The notes: a model not told the origin generated them from the sequence alone. Shown: positions 17,438-26,831, counted from the stretch's first letter. The stretch: DNA of 64,000 bases from JABDFW01 sp035550215 (GCA_035550215.1 DASZPM010000033.1:62001-126000); one strand, 5' to 3'. Numbers and translations: made by a program.

Positions 17438-19024
17438 CTAATTATTCTTTGGTATTTCTTTTATGCTATATGCCTGTATCATAGGCGGGTTTTCAGGTGT
17501 TAAGGTAAATGTCACTTTTATATTGCTATTCTCCCCTTCCATTATAAAATAACCCCGCAGTCCATTTTCGGGCACTACATCTTTTATAGTTATAATTTTG
17601 CCGGCCCTGCTAAATATGGCAGTCGCTTCTTTCCGCAGCGGGTCAGGAAAATAATCCATAAAAAAATTCTGGGCAAATATCCCTGCGGCCTCCGCGTTAT
17701 CCCAATTGGGTAAAAGTTTTACCAATTCATCCCTGCGCTGTGTTAATATGGATGAAGGCAACATTTGCCGTGGCTTAAGGCCTGCCATACTTATAATGGT
17801 ATCCAGCACCTGCAGGTTTATATATCCTGTATTGGCGTAAGTTAAGTTAGCGAAAGAAATCATACCAATACCATACTCAGGATATATACGCCAGTTGCTG
17901 CCAAACCCGGGTAAACCGCCACTATGGGCTATCATTGTCCTGCCATCGCAGTCTCTTGTCCACCCAAGGCCATAACAGTATGCTGTAACCACCGGGCATG
18001 CCCTGCCTGAGGGGTATTTAAATTGCACATTAAAGCCGTTTACATCCCACGGATAATGCATTTCCCTTATTGAGCTTCTTTTCACGGGCCCGGTTTCTTT
18101 ATTGTCGTTAGGCGGGTATGCCGATAAATGAAAAGCTACATATTTGCTGAAGTCTTCAATAGTAGTTATCATCCCTCCCATCGCTCCGTAGGTGCCGTCA
18201 TGCAGTATAGGTTGCTCTACCCATTGGTCATTCAGCCAGCGGTAGCCATGCGCAAGCTCTACCGGGGGTATTTTTGTGTATTCCCAATAAGTATTTTTCA
18301 TACCCAAAGGCTCTAAAATATTTTCCGTTATATACTGTTCATACGTTTTGCCCGATACCTTTTTTATAATATACCCCAGCATAGCAAAACCAAGGTTGCT
18401 GTATTCATACCCTGTGCCGGGGTTGGTTGAATACGATATGCCCTTGTTAATCATCGCAAGCATTTGAGCATCCGAATCAGCCAGTTGCCTGTCACCCCAG
18501 GGGTTATCTTCGGGAAAACCGGCTGAGTGAGACAGCAGGTTTCTTACGGTTACCGGCGCCGCGTCCTTCGTGGGGTACGGCTGGGTTTTCATTTCAGGTA
18601 TATATTTATATACCGGGTCGTCAAGCCGCAGTTTGCCCTCGTCCCGCAACTTTAAAATCGCCATGGCGGTAAAACTTTTTGTCATAGAGGCTATCCGAAA
18701 ATCAGAGCCGGCATCTACAGGCACTTTTTTATCAACATCCGTATAGCCGAGGTAGCTTGTATATAAAAGTTTGCCATCTACCATGATGCCGTAGGCGAAA
18801 CCAGGAAAATGATTTTTAGCCATATAGTCTTTCACCAACTGTTCAACAACCGGCATAGACGCTAATACTTTTTGCGTAAGGCCAGCATCGGTGAAAACCG
18901 GCTGATGGTAAACGATGGTTGTTGCAGGTTTTTGGGCATACAGGCATACCGGTAAAAATGCACTAAAACAAAGAAGTAAAGCGGACAATTTTTTTGTTGC
19001 AGGGGAGTAAAGGTTCTTTCTCAT
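17438..19024 (-). CDS. Serine hydrolase, class C beta-lactamase / penicillin-binding protein-like
   Basis: A 528-residue secreted serine hydrolase. The signal peptide runs to about residue 31 (VCLYAQ). The catalytic SxxK is Ser113-M-T-Lys116, the YxN motif is Tyr208-S-Asn210, and the KTG-equivalent is HSGGLPGFGS. This is the DD-peptidase/esterase fold. The extra domain of about 100 residues at the C-terminus (after about 420) resembles the beta-barrel DUF3471-type extension of such proteins. The real substrate could be a peptide, an ester or a D-amino acid compound. It is first in a four-gene minus-strand run ending at 15449. Confidence 0.88.
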   Translation of the reverse strand: MRKNLYSPATKKLSALLLCFSAFLPVCLYAQKPATTIVYHQPVFTDAGLTQKVLASMPVVEQLVKDYMAKNHFPGFAYGIMVDGKLLYTSYLGYTDVDKKVPVDAGSDFRIASMTKSFTAMAILKLRDEGKLRLDDPVYKYIPEMKTQPYPTKDAAPVTVRNLLSHSAGFPEDNPWGDRQLADSDAQMLAMINKGISYSTNPGTGYEYSNLGFAMLGYIIKKVSGKTYEQYITENILEPLGMKNTYWEYTKIPPVELAHGYRWLNDQWVEQPILHDGTYGAMGGMITTIEDFSKYVAFHLSAYPPNDNKETGPVKRSSIREMHYPWDVNGFNVQFKYPSGRACPVVTAYCYGLGWTRDCDGRTMIAHSGGLPGFGSNWRIYPEYGIGMISFANLTYANTGYINLQVLDTIISMAGLKPRQMLPSSILTQRRDELVKLLPNWDNAEAAGIFAQNFFMDYFPDPLRKEATAIFSRAGKIITIKDVVPENGLRGYFIMEGENSNIKVTFTLTPENPPMIQAYSIKEIPKNN

Positions 19025-19134
19025 GTATTTGATAGTTGCAGCAGGGTGAAGGTAATAAAAATACCCTTTACACGTTTGTTATGGTTTATTATCAGCAGGC
19101 GTATAAAAAACCTTCTTCGTATCTTGCGGCACTT

Positions 19135-19929
19135 ATGGCAAAAGCAGGAAAATCAAAAAAAGAAGAGCCGGTTATTTTAGTTACAAATGATGATGGTATT
19201 ACAGCGCCGGGCATAAAAGCGCTGGTTGAAGCGGTGAGGCATTTAGGTAAAGTGGTGGTGGTAGCGCCTGATAAACCACAAAGCGGTATGGGGCATGCGA
19301 TTACCGTTGGCCACCCCCTGCGGTTGCACCCGGTGCATACATTTGAGGGCATCGAGGCATGGCAATGCAGCGGCACCCCTGTTGATTGTGTAAAACTGGC
19401 AGTGGACAAAGTACTGCACCGCAAGCCGGATATATGCTTAAGCGGTATAAACCATGGGGCAAACCATTCAATCAACGTTATTTACTCAGGCACGATGAGC
19501 GCCGCCCTGGAAGCAAGCATTGAGGGCATACCCAGCGTGGGTTTTAGTCTGCTGGATTATAATATTGAAGCAGACTTTGCCGGCGCGCAAAAATATGCTG
19601 CGTTACTGGTGCCGCAGCTACTAAAGAAAAAGTATGACAAGCACCTTTGCCTTAATGTAAACATACCCAAGGTACCTGTTGAATTATTAAAGGGTTTAAA
19701 GGTTTGCCGCCAGGCGTATGCCAAGTACGAGGAAAAGTTTGATGAAAGAAGAGACCCGAGCGGCAAAAAATATTACTGGCTTACAGGCGAATTTTTAAAC
19801 TTTGATAAGGGGAAAGATACTGACGTTTGGGCTTTGCAAAATAACTACGTAAGTGTTGTGCCTGTGGAGTTTGACCTTACCTATTATAAACTGAAAGAAA
19901 AATTAGAGTATTCATTAACCACAAAATAA
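19135..19929 (+). CDS. surE: 5'/3'-nucleotidase SurE
   Basis: SurE is a metal-dependent phosphatase that removes phosphate from nucleoside monophosphates and is linked to stationary-phase survival. The metal site is ILVTNDDGITAPGI, with Asp19 and Asp20 in this numbering. Further signatures are VVVAPDKPQSGMGHAIT, SGTPVDCVKLA and SGINHGANHSINVIYSGTMSAALEA. I start at 19135 because the fold begins just after it; a start at 19081 would add 18 residues. It is followed one base later by a TTG-started small membrane protein and then lpxB. Confidence 0.95.
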   Translation: MAKAGKSKKEEPVILVTNDDGITAPGIKALVEAVRHLGKVVVVAPDKPQSGMGHAITVGHPLRLHPVHTFEGIEAWQCSGTPVDCVKLAVDKVLHRKPDICLSGINHGANHSINVIYSGTMSAALEASIEGIPSVGFSLLDYNIEADFAGAQKYAALLVPQLLKKKYDKHLCLNVNIPKVPVELLKGLKVCRQAYAKYEEKFDERRDPSGKKYYWLTGEFLNFDKGKDTDVWALQNNYVSVVPVEFDLTYYKLKEKLEYSLTTK

Positions 19930-19930
19930 A

Positions 19931-20224
19931 TTGAAAAAGAATACAATTGTACTTGGCCTTGTGCTTGGCTTTATAATGCCCCTGGTTGGTGTGCTGGTAT
20001 TTTATTTGTGGAAATCCGGCTCTGCGCCATTGGGAGATTTTTTGCAGGTAGCCTTTCAAAACAAAAGCTTTCTTACAGCCATGATAAGTTTCTCCCTCTT
20101 TCTCAATGCCATTATCTTTACTTATTATGTAAACAGGCGGCTTGACAAAACAGCCATCGGGATTTTTATTGCAACCTGTGCATACGCGTTGCCTGCAATA
20201 ATTATTAAGCTTACTATGGCTTAA
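19931..20224 (+). CDS. Small membrane protein of unknown function
   Basis: A 97-residue protein that I do not recognise by name. It has three hydrophobic segments: about 6–26 (IVLGLVLGFIMPLVGVLVFYL), 47–67 (FLTAMISFSLFLNAIIFTYYV) and 77–95. No ATG exists near the 5' end, so the start is TTG at 19931, one base after the surE stop. The tight spacing between surE and lpxB suggests a conserved operon with an envelope role, but that is inference only. Confidence 0.75.
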   Translation: MKKNTIVLGLVLGFIMPLVGVLVFYLWKSGSAPLGDFLQVAFQNKSFLTAMISFSLFLNAIIFTYYVNRRLDKTAIGIFIATCAYALPAIIIKLTMA

Positions 20225-20307
20225 GTTTGCCGCGATAAAAAAGTGCAGCACAAAACGGTTACAGGATTTACATTATTTTTAAAAACCCTTTAGGGGATAA
20301 GGGGCTT

Positions 20308-21420
20308 ATGAAATGTTACATTATTGCCGGGGAAGCGAGTGGTGACCTGCATGGCAGCAACCTTATAAAAGAACTGCGCCTGCTGGATAGTTCGGCAGAT
20401 ATACGCTGCTGGGGCGGCGACCTTATGCAGGCTGCGGGCGCTACGGTAGTAAAACATTACCGTGACCTTGCTTTTATGGGCTTTGTGGAAATAGTAATGA
20501 ACCTGAAGACTATTTTGGGTAACCTCGCCTTCTGCAAACGGGATATTGAAGCCTATAACCCGGATGTGATAATTTTTATTGATTACCCCGGGTTTAATTT
20601 GCGCATTACAGGATGGGCAAAACAAAAGGGATACAAAACAGTATTTTATATATCACCGCAGGTATGGGCGTGGAAGGAAAGCCGTGTACCAAAGATGAGG
20701 CAGGAAATTGATAAGATGCTGGTAATTCTGCCGTTTGAAAAAGAGTATTACAAAAACAGGTGGAATTGGGATGTTGAATATGTTGGCCACCCGCTGGTTA
20801 AAGTAATTGAGCAGGAAAAGGCCAAGCCGGTTACGGATAAACTTTCGGATAAACCAATCATTGCCCTGCTGCCCGGCAGCCGCAAGCAGGAAATATTAAA
20901 AAAGCTGCCTATAATGCTGGAAGTGAGCAAAGCCTTTCCGCAATACCAGTTTATTGTCGGCCAGGCGCCGGGCCAGGAAGAAAGTTTTTACGCGGGTATG
21001 CTCCGGCCTTTTACAAATGTTTCCTCGGTGCGTAACCAAACCTACAATTTACTCAGGCAATCAACAGCAGCGCTGGTAACCAGCGGCACTGCCACCCTTG
21101 AAACAGCTTTATTTGCCTTACCCGAAGTGGTTTGTTACAAAGGCAGCGCAATAAGCTATCAAATTGCCAAAAGGCTTATTAAAATAAAATATATCTCCCT
21201 CGTTAACCTTATAATGGATAAACTGGTAGTAACAGAACTGATACAAAATGACCTTACTGTTAAAAACCTTAGCCGGGAACTTGATAACCTGCTGAATAAT
21301 GCCGCCAGGCGCCAGCAGGTATTACAGGATTACGAAGCGCTTAAAACGATTTTATCCGCCGAAGGCGATGCATCAGCAAGGGCAGCCAAAAGCATTTATG
21401 ATTTTGTTAACAGAGGGTAA
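20308..21420 (+). CDS. lpxB: Lipid-A-disaccharide synthase
   Basis: LpxB joins UDP-2,3-diacylglucosamine and lipid X into the lipid A disaccharide on the inner face of the cytoplasmic membrane. The 370-residue protein opens with the family signature MKCYIIAGEASGDLHGSNL and continues with IDYPGFNLRI, YISPQVWAWKESR, LPFEKEYY, YVGHPL and LLPGSRKQEI. The donor-binding C-terminal half has TSGTATLETALF. The length is normal for the enzyme. It shows that the organism makes lipid A. The spacing of about 80 bases from the preceding small gene allows co-transcription. Confidence 0.97.
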   Translation: MKCYIIAGEASGDLHGSNLIKELRLLDSSADIRCWGGDLMQAAGATVVKHYRDLAFMGFVEIVMNLKTILGNLAFCKRDIEAYNPDVIIFIDYPGFNLRITGWAKQKGYKTVFYISPQVWAWKESRVPKMRQEIDKMLVILPFEKEYYKNRWNWDVEYVGHPLVKVIEQEKAKPVTDKLSDKPIIALLPGSRKQEILKKLPIMLEVSKAFPQYQFIVGQAPGQEESFYAGMLRPFTNVSSVRNQTYNLLRQSTAALVTSGTATLETALFALPEVVCYKGSAISYQIAKRLIKIKYISLVNLIMDKLVVTELIQNDLTVKNLSRELDNLLNNAARRQQVLQDYEALKTILSAEGDASARAAKSIYDFVNRG

Positions 21421-21490
21421 ATACAGTTAACCGTCAAAACCGTTAACAGCTTTTTGCCGTTATTACGGTAACAAGCATAAAATACACTGT

Positions 21491-21943
21491 ATGAAAAAAA
21501 TACTTTTCCTCTTAGTTTTAACTGTTTCGGTTTCATCTGCCTTCTCTCAAAAATATGCCGTTACAAAATCGGATGAAGAATGGCAAAAAATACTTACGCC
21601 CGAACAATTTACTGTTACGCGCAAAGCAGGTACAGAACGCGCCTATACCGGCCAATACTGGGATAACCACGAAAAAGGCAAGTATTACTGTGTTTGCTGC
21701 GGTAAGCTGCTGTTCAGCAGTGACACAAAATTTGACAGCCACACCGGCTGGCCAAGTTTTTACCAGGTTGCTGATAAAAAAAATGTGGGTGAAAGAGAAG
21801 ATAATAGCTATGGCATGCAACGCACAGAGGTGTACTGCACCAATTGCGGAGCACACTTAGGGCATGTGTTTAATGACGGCCCCGCCCCTACCGGCCTGCG
21901 CTACTGCATGAATTCAGCGGCATTGAAATTTGTAAAAGATTAG
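21491..21943 (+). CDS. msrB: Peptide-methionine (R)-S-oxide reductase, secreted
   Basis: MsrB reduces the R form of methionine sulfoxide in proteins. A signal peptide (MKKILFLLVLTVSVSSAFSQ) sends this one to the periplasm. Zn-binding CxxC pairs are Cys67/Cys70 and Cys116/Cys119. The catalytic Cys139 is in the motif RYCMNSAAL. HTGWPSF is also intact. In place of a second resolving Cys near residue 84 there is Ser, so the enzyme probably depends on an external thiol partner. Its TAG stop overlaps the stop of the minus-strand DUF6728-like gene. Confidence 0.96.
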   Translation: MKKILFLLVLTVSVSSAFSQKYAVTKSDEEWQKILTPEQFTVTRKAGTERAYTGQYWDNHEKGKYYCVCCGKLLFSSDTKFDSHTGWPSFYQVADKKNVGEREDNSYGMQRTEVYCTNCGAHLGHVFNDGPAPTGLRYCMNSAALKFVKD

Positions 21944-22119
21944 TGGCGGAAGAGTGGGAGAATAAACATCCTGAGCAGAATAATTACAAGCGCGACAAGA
22001 AACATCAAGAGGGATATCCTGTTCATGCCGTGCATATATTTCAGGTATTTTGAGCGCGGCTCATTTGGATCTCTTTTTTTTATAAAAAGATATTCTGCTA
22101 TTTGTCTCCAAAAACCCAT
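21940..22119 (-). CDS. Small DUF6728-like membrane protein
   Basis: A 59-residue protein starting MGFWRQIAEYLFIKKRD, with the segment PNEPRSKYLKYMHGMNRIS and one transmembrane helix (about 37–56, LLMFLVALVIILLRMFILPL). This matches my memory of DUF6728, a short Bacteroidota family with a K-R/K-D-P-N and M-H-G-x-N-R/K-I-S pattern. A perfect TAnnTTTG box lies 18 bases upstream of its ATG. Its stop codon (TAA) and the msrB stop (TAG) overlap by two bases on opposite strands. The function is unknown. Confidence 0.75.
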   Translation of the reverse strand: MGFWRQIAEYLFIKKRDPNEPRSKYLKYMHGMNRISLLMFLVALVIILLRMFILPLFRH

Positions 22120-22136
22120 AGTCTTTTCTTATGCTG

Positions 22137-22144
22137 CAAATGTA
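22137..22144 (-). promoter_or_regulatory. Promoter -7 box for the DUF6728-like gene
   Basis: On the minus strand this reads TACATTTG, a perfect TAnnTTTG match, 18 bases before the ATG at 22119. Confidence 0.55.
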
Positions 22145-22233
22145 AGCATAAACATATAGCCATGCTACAGCAGCCAGCCTTGTTTAATATCACAGGTGAA
22201 GGCCTGCACATATAAACCTTTAATATGCTTCAA

Positions 22234-22265
22234 TTGACTTAACCACTTATAATACCATAGATTTG
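22234..22265 (+). promoter_or_regulatory. Promoter of the second acylase gene
   Basis: A -33 element TTG (22234–22236) and a perfect -7 box TAGATTTG (22258–22265) are separated by 21 bases. The ATG is 24 bases after the -7 box. Confidence 0.6.
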
Positions 22266-22288
22266 TTGCCGGAACCACACCAAAGCTT

Positions 22289-24343
22289 ATGGGTTTAAAG
22301 GCTGCGTACACGTCTGTTTTTTTATTGCTCGCGCTGCTGACAACGCGCGCGCAGGTTGATGCATCAAAAATTGATATTGTAAGAGATAAATGGGGCGTGC
22401 CGCATATTTTTGCCAATACCGATGCGGAAGTAGCTTACGGCCTGGCGTATGCGCATGCGGAAGATGATTTTGAAACCATTCAAAATTGTTTTTTAGCCGG
22501 CAAAGCCATGCTGGGCCGCTTAAAAGGTAAAGACGGTGCTGCTATTGATTACGTGGTTCACTTACTTCGAATACCCCAACTGGTTGATGATAAATACAAT
22601 ACTATTTCGCCGGCATATAAAAAAGTACTTGAAGGCTACTGTGCAGGTTTTAATGCATACGCGAAAACCCATGCAAAAGATGTACTGGTAAAACAATTAC
22701 TGCCTTTAACCCCTAAGGACATGCTGTGCTACTCTGTATTGCAGTTGTGCATATCATCCGGTGTTGATGATGCCTTAAAATCTATTCTCGGGGGTAGGGT
22801 TGCAACAATCAGCAATTTGCAGCCGGGAGGTTCAAATGGCTTTGCCTTTAATTCAAAAATTACTGCTGACGGCCAAACATACCTTGCCATTAATTCCCAT
22901 CAGCCGCTTGAAGGGCCGGTAAGCTGGTACGAAGCGCATTTATGCAGCAACGAGGGGTGGAATATAATCGGCGCACTTTTTCCCGGTGCACCCATTGTTT
23001 TACATGGCTGCAACCAGTACCTTGGCTGGGCGCATACCGTAAACAACCCTGACAAACTGGACATTTATCAACTGGAAATAAACCCAAAAAACAAACTGCA
23101 GTACAAGTTTGACGGTAAATGGGAGAAATTGGCGGTAAGCAAAGTTCACCTCAATGTAAAAATAGCCGGCATTACCATCGGCGTAACCAAAGATGCCTAC
23201 TGGTGCAAATACGGGCCGGTATTGATGACAAAAAAAGGCACGTTTGCAATACGCACACCCGCTATGTTTGATATACGCGGAACAGAAGAGTGGTACCTTC
23301 TTGATAAAGCAAAGAATTTCACTGAATTTGACAGTACGCTGCAGATGAATGCGATACCCGGCTATAATATCGTTTACGCCGACAGGTATGACACAATATT
23401 TTACATAAGCAACGGCAATATACCTGTACGTGACAAATCGTTCAACTGGAAATCCACATTGCCGGGCAATACTTCAAAAACATTATGGACAAGCCTTTAC
23501 CCGGTAACCCAATTACCGCAGGTTTTACAACCGGGTTGCGGGTATGTTTTTAATACAAACAACACTCCCTTTAATGCCACAGGCCCTAATGACAACCTGG
23601 ACGCGAGAAATTACGACCAAACAATGGGCTATGAAAAATATGATAATAACCGGAGCCTACGCTTTACTGAACTGCTGAAGCAATACCATACTATAAGCTA
23701 TGATGATTTTAAGAAAATAAAATATGATGTGCAGTTACCTGCAAAGCTGTCGTACATGGTTAATGTAGATACACTGTTCAGTCTTAACGCGGCAGCCCAT
23801 AAAGATATTGCCGATATTATCAGCCTGCTGCAGGAATGGGACCGCACAGCAGAAATAAACAGTATTGGCGCAACGGTTTTTGATGTAATTTATTATGCCA
23901 TAGCCAATGATTTCAAAAATCAAAAAAACTATTCCATAGTAACCACGCCAAAAGCCATTGAATTGTATAAAAATGCAAAGGCATATCTTATGAACAATTT
24001 CAAAAAAATAAATGTCCCGCTTGGCGATTACCAAAAACTGGTGCGCGGCGACAAGGCTTTGCCGGTAGGCGGTATCCCGGATGTTATCGCGGCCATGTAT
24101 TCGGTGCCCTATAAAGATGGCATGGTAAAAGCCGCGCAGGGGGAGAGTTATATTGAGCTGGTGCGTTTTACAAAAGACGGCCCGAAAATAGAAAGCGTTA
24201 ACTGCTATGGCGCATCCAATAACAAAGGCAGCATTCACTATGATGACCAGATGCAGTTGTTCACCCACCAGTTAACCAAAAACATGACTTTTGATAAAAC
24301 GGAGATATATAAAAACGCTGAACGCGTTTATCATCCAAAATAA
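22289..24343 (+). CDS. Penicillin acylase family (S45) hydrolase, second copy
   Basis: A 684-residue Ntn-hydrolase related to the one at 7238–9427. The signal peptide ends about residue 21 (TTRAQ). The shared opening block is IDIVRDKWGVPHIFANTDAE, and the likely autocleavage nucleophile is Ser182 in GGSNGFAF. The C-terminus of both ends in a similar ERVYHP/KTYHPG. Despite these, the chains differ in length and in much of the beta subunit, so they are distant paralogues with possibly different substrates. It has its own promoter and is not in an operon with the following CapK-like gene. Confidence 0.88.
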   Translation: MGLKAAYTSVFLLLALLTTRAQVDASKIDIVRDKWGVPHIFANTDAEVAYGLAYAHAEDDFETIQNCFLAGKAMLGRLKGKDGAAIDYVVHLLRIPQLVDDKYNTISPAYKKVLEGYCAGFNAYAKTHAKDVLVKQLLPLTPKDMLCYSVLQLCISSGVDDALKSILGGRVATISNLQPGGSNGFAFNSKITADGQTYLAINSHQPLEGPVSWYEAHLCSNEGWNIIGALFPGAPIVLHGCNQYLGWAHTVNNPDKLDIYQLEINPKNKLQYKFDGKWEKLAVSKVHLNVKIAGITIGVTKDAYWCKYGPVLMTKKGTFAIRTPAMFDIRGTEEWYLLDKAKNFTEFDSTLQMNAIPGYNIVYADRYDTIFYISNGNIPVRDKSFNWKSTLPGNTSKTLWTSLYPVTQLPQVLQPGCGYVFNTNNTPFNATGPNDNLDARNYDQTMGYEKYDNNRSLRFTELLKQYHTISYDDFKKIKYDVQLPAKLSYMVNVDTLFSLNAAAHKDIADIISLLQEWDRTAEINSIGATVFDVIYYAIANDFKNQKNYSIVTTPKAIELYKNAKAYLMNNFKKINVPLGDYQKLVRGDKALPVGGIPDVIAAMYSVPYKDGMVKAAQGESYIELVRFTKDGPKIESVNCYGASNNKGSIHYDDQMQLFTHQLTKNMTFDKTEIYKNAERVYHPK

Positions 24344-24408
24344 ATACTGGTTTCATATCTTTTTTCTTTCTTTATCTTCAATATTAATTCTTATAAAATC
24401 TTTTTTTC

Positions 24409-25803
24409 TTGGGATTACAGGAGAAAATATACAGTAACAGCCCGGTTTTTATACAAAATGCACTTGTCTCGCTATACGGTTATACGTGGATGAAAAGGCG
24501 TTTTGGCGGTATATTTAAACAGGAATATTTAAACGCGCAGTTGCGGGAAAAATTCACTGCCGGCAATTGGCAGGATTATCAAAATACACAACTGCAAAAA
24601 TTATTGCAGCATGCTTTTGCAACTGTTCCTTTTTATAAAGAAGCTTTCCTGAAAAATGGTTTTGATGCCGCATCACTCAGGAATATAACCACCGACACGC
24701 TTCATCGGTTACCTGTACTTTCCAAAGAAGACTTGCGTACGTACGGAGCATCAGCCATGTTGTCCTCGATACGGGAAAAAGATGGAGCATTCTTTGCAAG
24801 CAGCGGCAGCACAGGTACGCCTACGCAAATAATGTACTCCCATGCCATGCACCAGCGGTGGTTTGCCATTTATGAATTAAGGGTGCGCAACTGGCCGGGC
24901 GTCAGCAGCTTTATTCCGCGCGGGATGATAGGTGGCAGACGAATTCTGCCCGGCGCTGGTGCAAGGCCGCCATTTTACCGCTACAATTATTTTGAAAAGC
25001 AGGTATATTTTTCTGCCTACCATATAAACCCCCAAACAGCGGAAAATTATGTGAAGGGTATGCGGAGATATGGTGTACAATACATGACGGGCTATGCAGC
25101 AAGTAATTTTTTTCTCGCCCGTTTTTTTAAAGAACTGGGTATTGAAGCGCCACAATTAAAATGCGTAATAACCTCCAGTGAAAAGCTTACACAGGAAATG
25201 CGTGATACGTTTGCCCTGGTATATGGCTGCAAAACGTTTGACGGGTGGGGCAGTGTTGAAGCCTGCGGCCTTATTACGGAGTGTGAGCATGGCAACCTGC
25301 ACATAAGCCCGGATGCAGGCATACTTGAAATACTTGACGGCAACATGCAGCCGGTTAAACCAGGCCAGGAAGGAAATGTATATTGCACAGGCCTGTTAAA
25401 TTACGACCAGCCATTAATACGGTATAAGATAGGAGACAGGATGATATCTTCGGGTAAGATATGTTCCTGCGGAAGAGAGATGCCGGTTGTACAGGAAATA
25501 GCGGGGCGCATTGAAGATGTAATTCTTGGAAGGGATGGCAGGGAAATGGTTAGGTTTCACAGCATATTTAATGGCCTGCATACTATAAAAAAATCGCAGG
25601 TAATACAGGAAACACTTGACGATATAACCGTAAAAGTGGTGACAGAAGGCAGGCTGGAGCAAGGAGGCGTTGACCTGATTAAACAAAGAATACAAAGCCA
25701 ATTGGGTGATGTAAAGGTTATTGTTGAAGAAGTGCAGGAAATACCACTGACAGGCAATGGTAAATTCAAGGCGGTAGTCTCTAAGCTTAAAAGAAAACCA
25801 TAG
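24409..25803 (+). CDS. CapK-like / phenylacetate–CoA ligase family adenylate-forming protein
   Basis: A 464-residue member of the adenylate-forming superfamily, in the branch used in capsule and exopolysaccharide clusters (CapK). The P-loop-like motif is FFASSGSTGTPTQIMYS. Later signatures are CVITSSEKLTQEM, GWGSVEACGLITEC and GNVYCTGLLNYDQPLIRYKIGDR, and the C-terminal lysine region is LTGNGKFKAV. The only start near the 5' end is TTG at 24409. It precedes a GT4 gene by 11 bases. In such clusters it may activate an acyl or amino group for attachment to a sugar, but the substrate is unknown. Confidence 0.85.
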   Translation: MGLQEKIYSNSPVFIQNALVSLYGYTWMKRRFGGIFKQEYLNAQLREKFTAGNWQDYQNTQLQKLLQHAFATVPFYKEAFLKNGFDAASLRNITTDTLHRLPVLSKEDLRTYGASAMLSSIREKDGAFFASSGSTGTPTQIMYSHAMHQRWFAIYELRVRNWPGVSSFIPRGMIGGRRILPGAGARPPFYRYNYFEKQVYFSAYHINPQTAENYVKGMRRYGVQYMTGYAASNFFLARFFKELGIEAPQLKCVITSSEKLTQEMRDTFALVYGCKTFDGWGSVEACGLITECEHGNLHISPDAGILEILDGNMQPVKPGQEGNVYCTGLLNYDQPLIRYKIGDRMISSGKICSCGREMPVVQEIAGRIEDVILGRDGREMVRFHSIFNGLHTIKKSQVIQETLDDITVKVVTEGRLEQGGVDLIKQRIQSQLGDVKVIVEEVQEIPLTGNGKFKAVVSKLKRKP

Positions 25804-25814
25804 CAGTAATTTTA

Positions 25815-26831
25815 ATGAAACGCAGGATTGTTTATATAGATAATTTTTTGGCGCAACATGGCTTTACGCCAACAACCGGCGTTACATTAACAGCGTTATT
25901 TTTACATGAGGGATATGAAGTTATACGCGCTGGCACAAAAAAAAGCAAGCCCGCCCGCTTATTTGAAATGCTGAATGCTGTTTTGCAAAACAGGAAAGCG
26001 GTAATATTAATAGCAGTTTACAGCACCAGCGCCTTTTACTTTGCGTGGGCCTGTGCACAGTTATGCCGCCTGTTACGTGTAACGTATATCCCGTGCCTGC
26101 ACGGGGGTAACCTGCCGGAAAGAATTGCGAAAAACCCACTCCTCTGCTCACAAATATTTGCGCATAGCCAAACTAATGTTGTAGTATCAGGTTACCTGCA
26201 AAGTTGCATAACGCAAAAAAAATGGCCATCAGTTTTAATACCTAATAGCATTAATCTCCAGTCCTACCCTTTTTTATTACGTTCCAATATACGGCCACGG
26301 TTATTATGGGTGCGTTCTTTTCATGCCATTTATAACCCGTTGCTTGCTGTAAAACTTGTGCATGTATTATCTTTTTTATATACCGATGTAATGCTTACCA
26401 TGGTAGGGCCGGATAAAGATGGCTCGCTGGATGCCTGCAAAAAATTAGCAGGTGAACTTGATGTAACAAATAAGATTAATTTCACAGGCAGGCTTTCACA
26501 AGCAGAGTGGGTAAAACTGTCATCATCACATGATATTTTTATTAACACTACTAATTTTGATAACCTGCCTGTAAGTGTAATTGAAGCAATGGCATTGGGC
26601 ATGCCCGTAATAAGCACCAATGTGGGCGGCCTTGGCTATTTAATAAAAGACGGCCACAATGGCCTTCTTGTTAATGCAGGCAGCGAAACGGCATTTGTAT
26701 CAGCTATTCAACTGTTGCTGGATGACAGCGCATTTACAGCAGGCATAAGCCGTGAAGCAAGGGTAACAGCAGAAACATTTGATGTTGCACACATTATGCA
26801 ACTATGGAACAGCCTGTTTAATAAGGCTTAA
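25815..26831 (+). CDS. Glycosyltransferase family 4
   Basis: A 338-residue GT-B-fold retaining glycosyltransferase. The C-terminal donor-binding domain shows LLWVRSFHAIYNP, MVGPDKDGS, FTGRLSQAEWVKL and the family EX7E segment as VIEAMALGMPVISTNVGG. The N-terminal acceptor domain begins RIVYIDNFLAQHGFTPTTG. It is cytoplasmic or membrane-associated and probably adds one sugar to a lipid-linked surface polysaccharide. It sits between the CapK-like gene (11 bases upstream) and a GT2 gene (78 bases downstream). Confidence 0.9.
   Translation: MKRRIVYIDNFLAQHGFTPTTGVTLTALFLHEGYEVIRAGTKKSKPARLFEMLNAVLQNRKAVILIAVYSTSAFYFAWACAQLCRLLRVTYIPCLHGGNLPERIAKNPLLCSQIFAHSQTNVVVSGYLQSCITQKKWPSVLIPNSINLQSYPFLLRSNIRPRLLWVRSFHAIYNPLLAVKLVHVLSFLYTDVMLTMVGPDKDGSLDACKKLAGELDVTNKINFTGRLSQAEWVKLSSSHDIFINTTNFDNLPVSVIEAMALGMPVISTNVGGLGYLIKDGHNGLLVNAGSETAFVSAIQLLLDDSAFTAGISREARVTAETFDVAHIMQLWNSLFNKA

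Noticed and set aside
23735..24268. Minus-strand frame of 177 codons opposite the second acylase
   Set aside because: Shadow of a clearly coding acylase frame; no motif.
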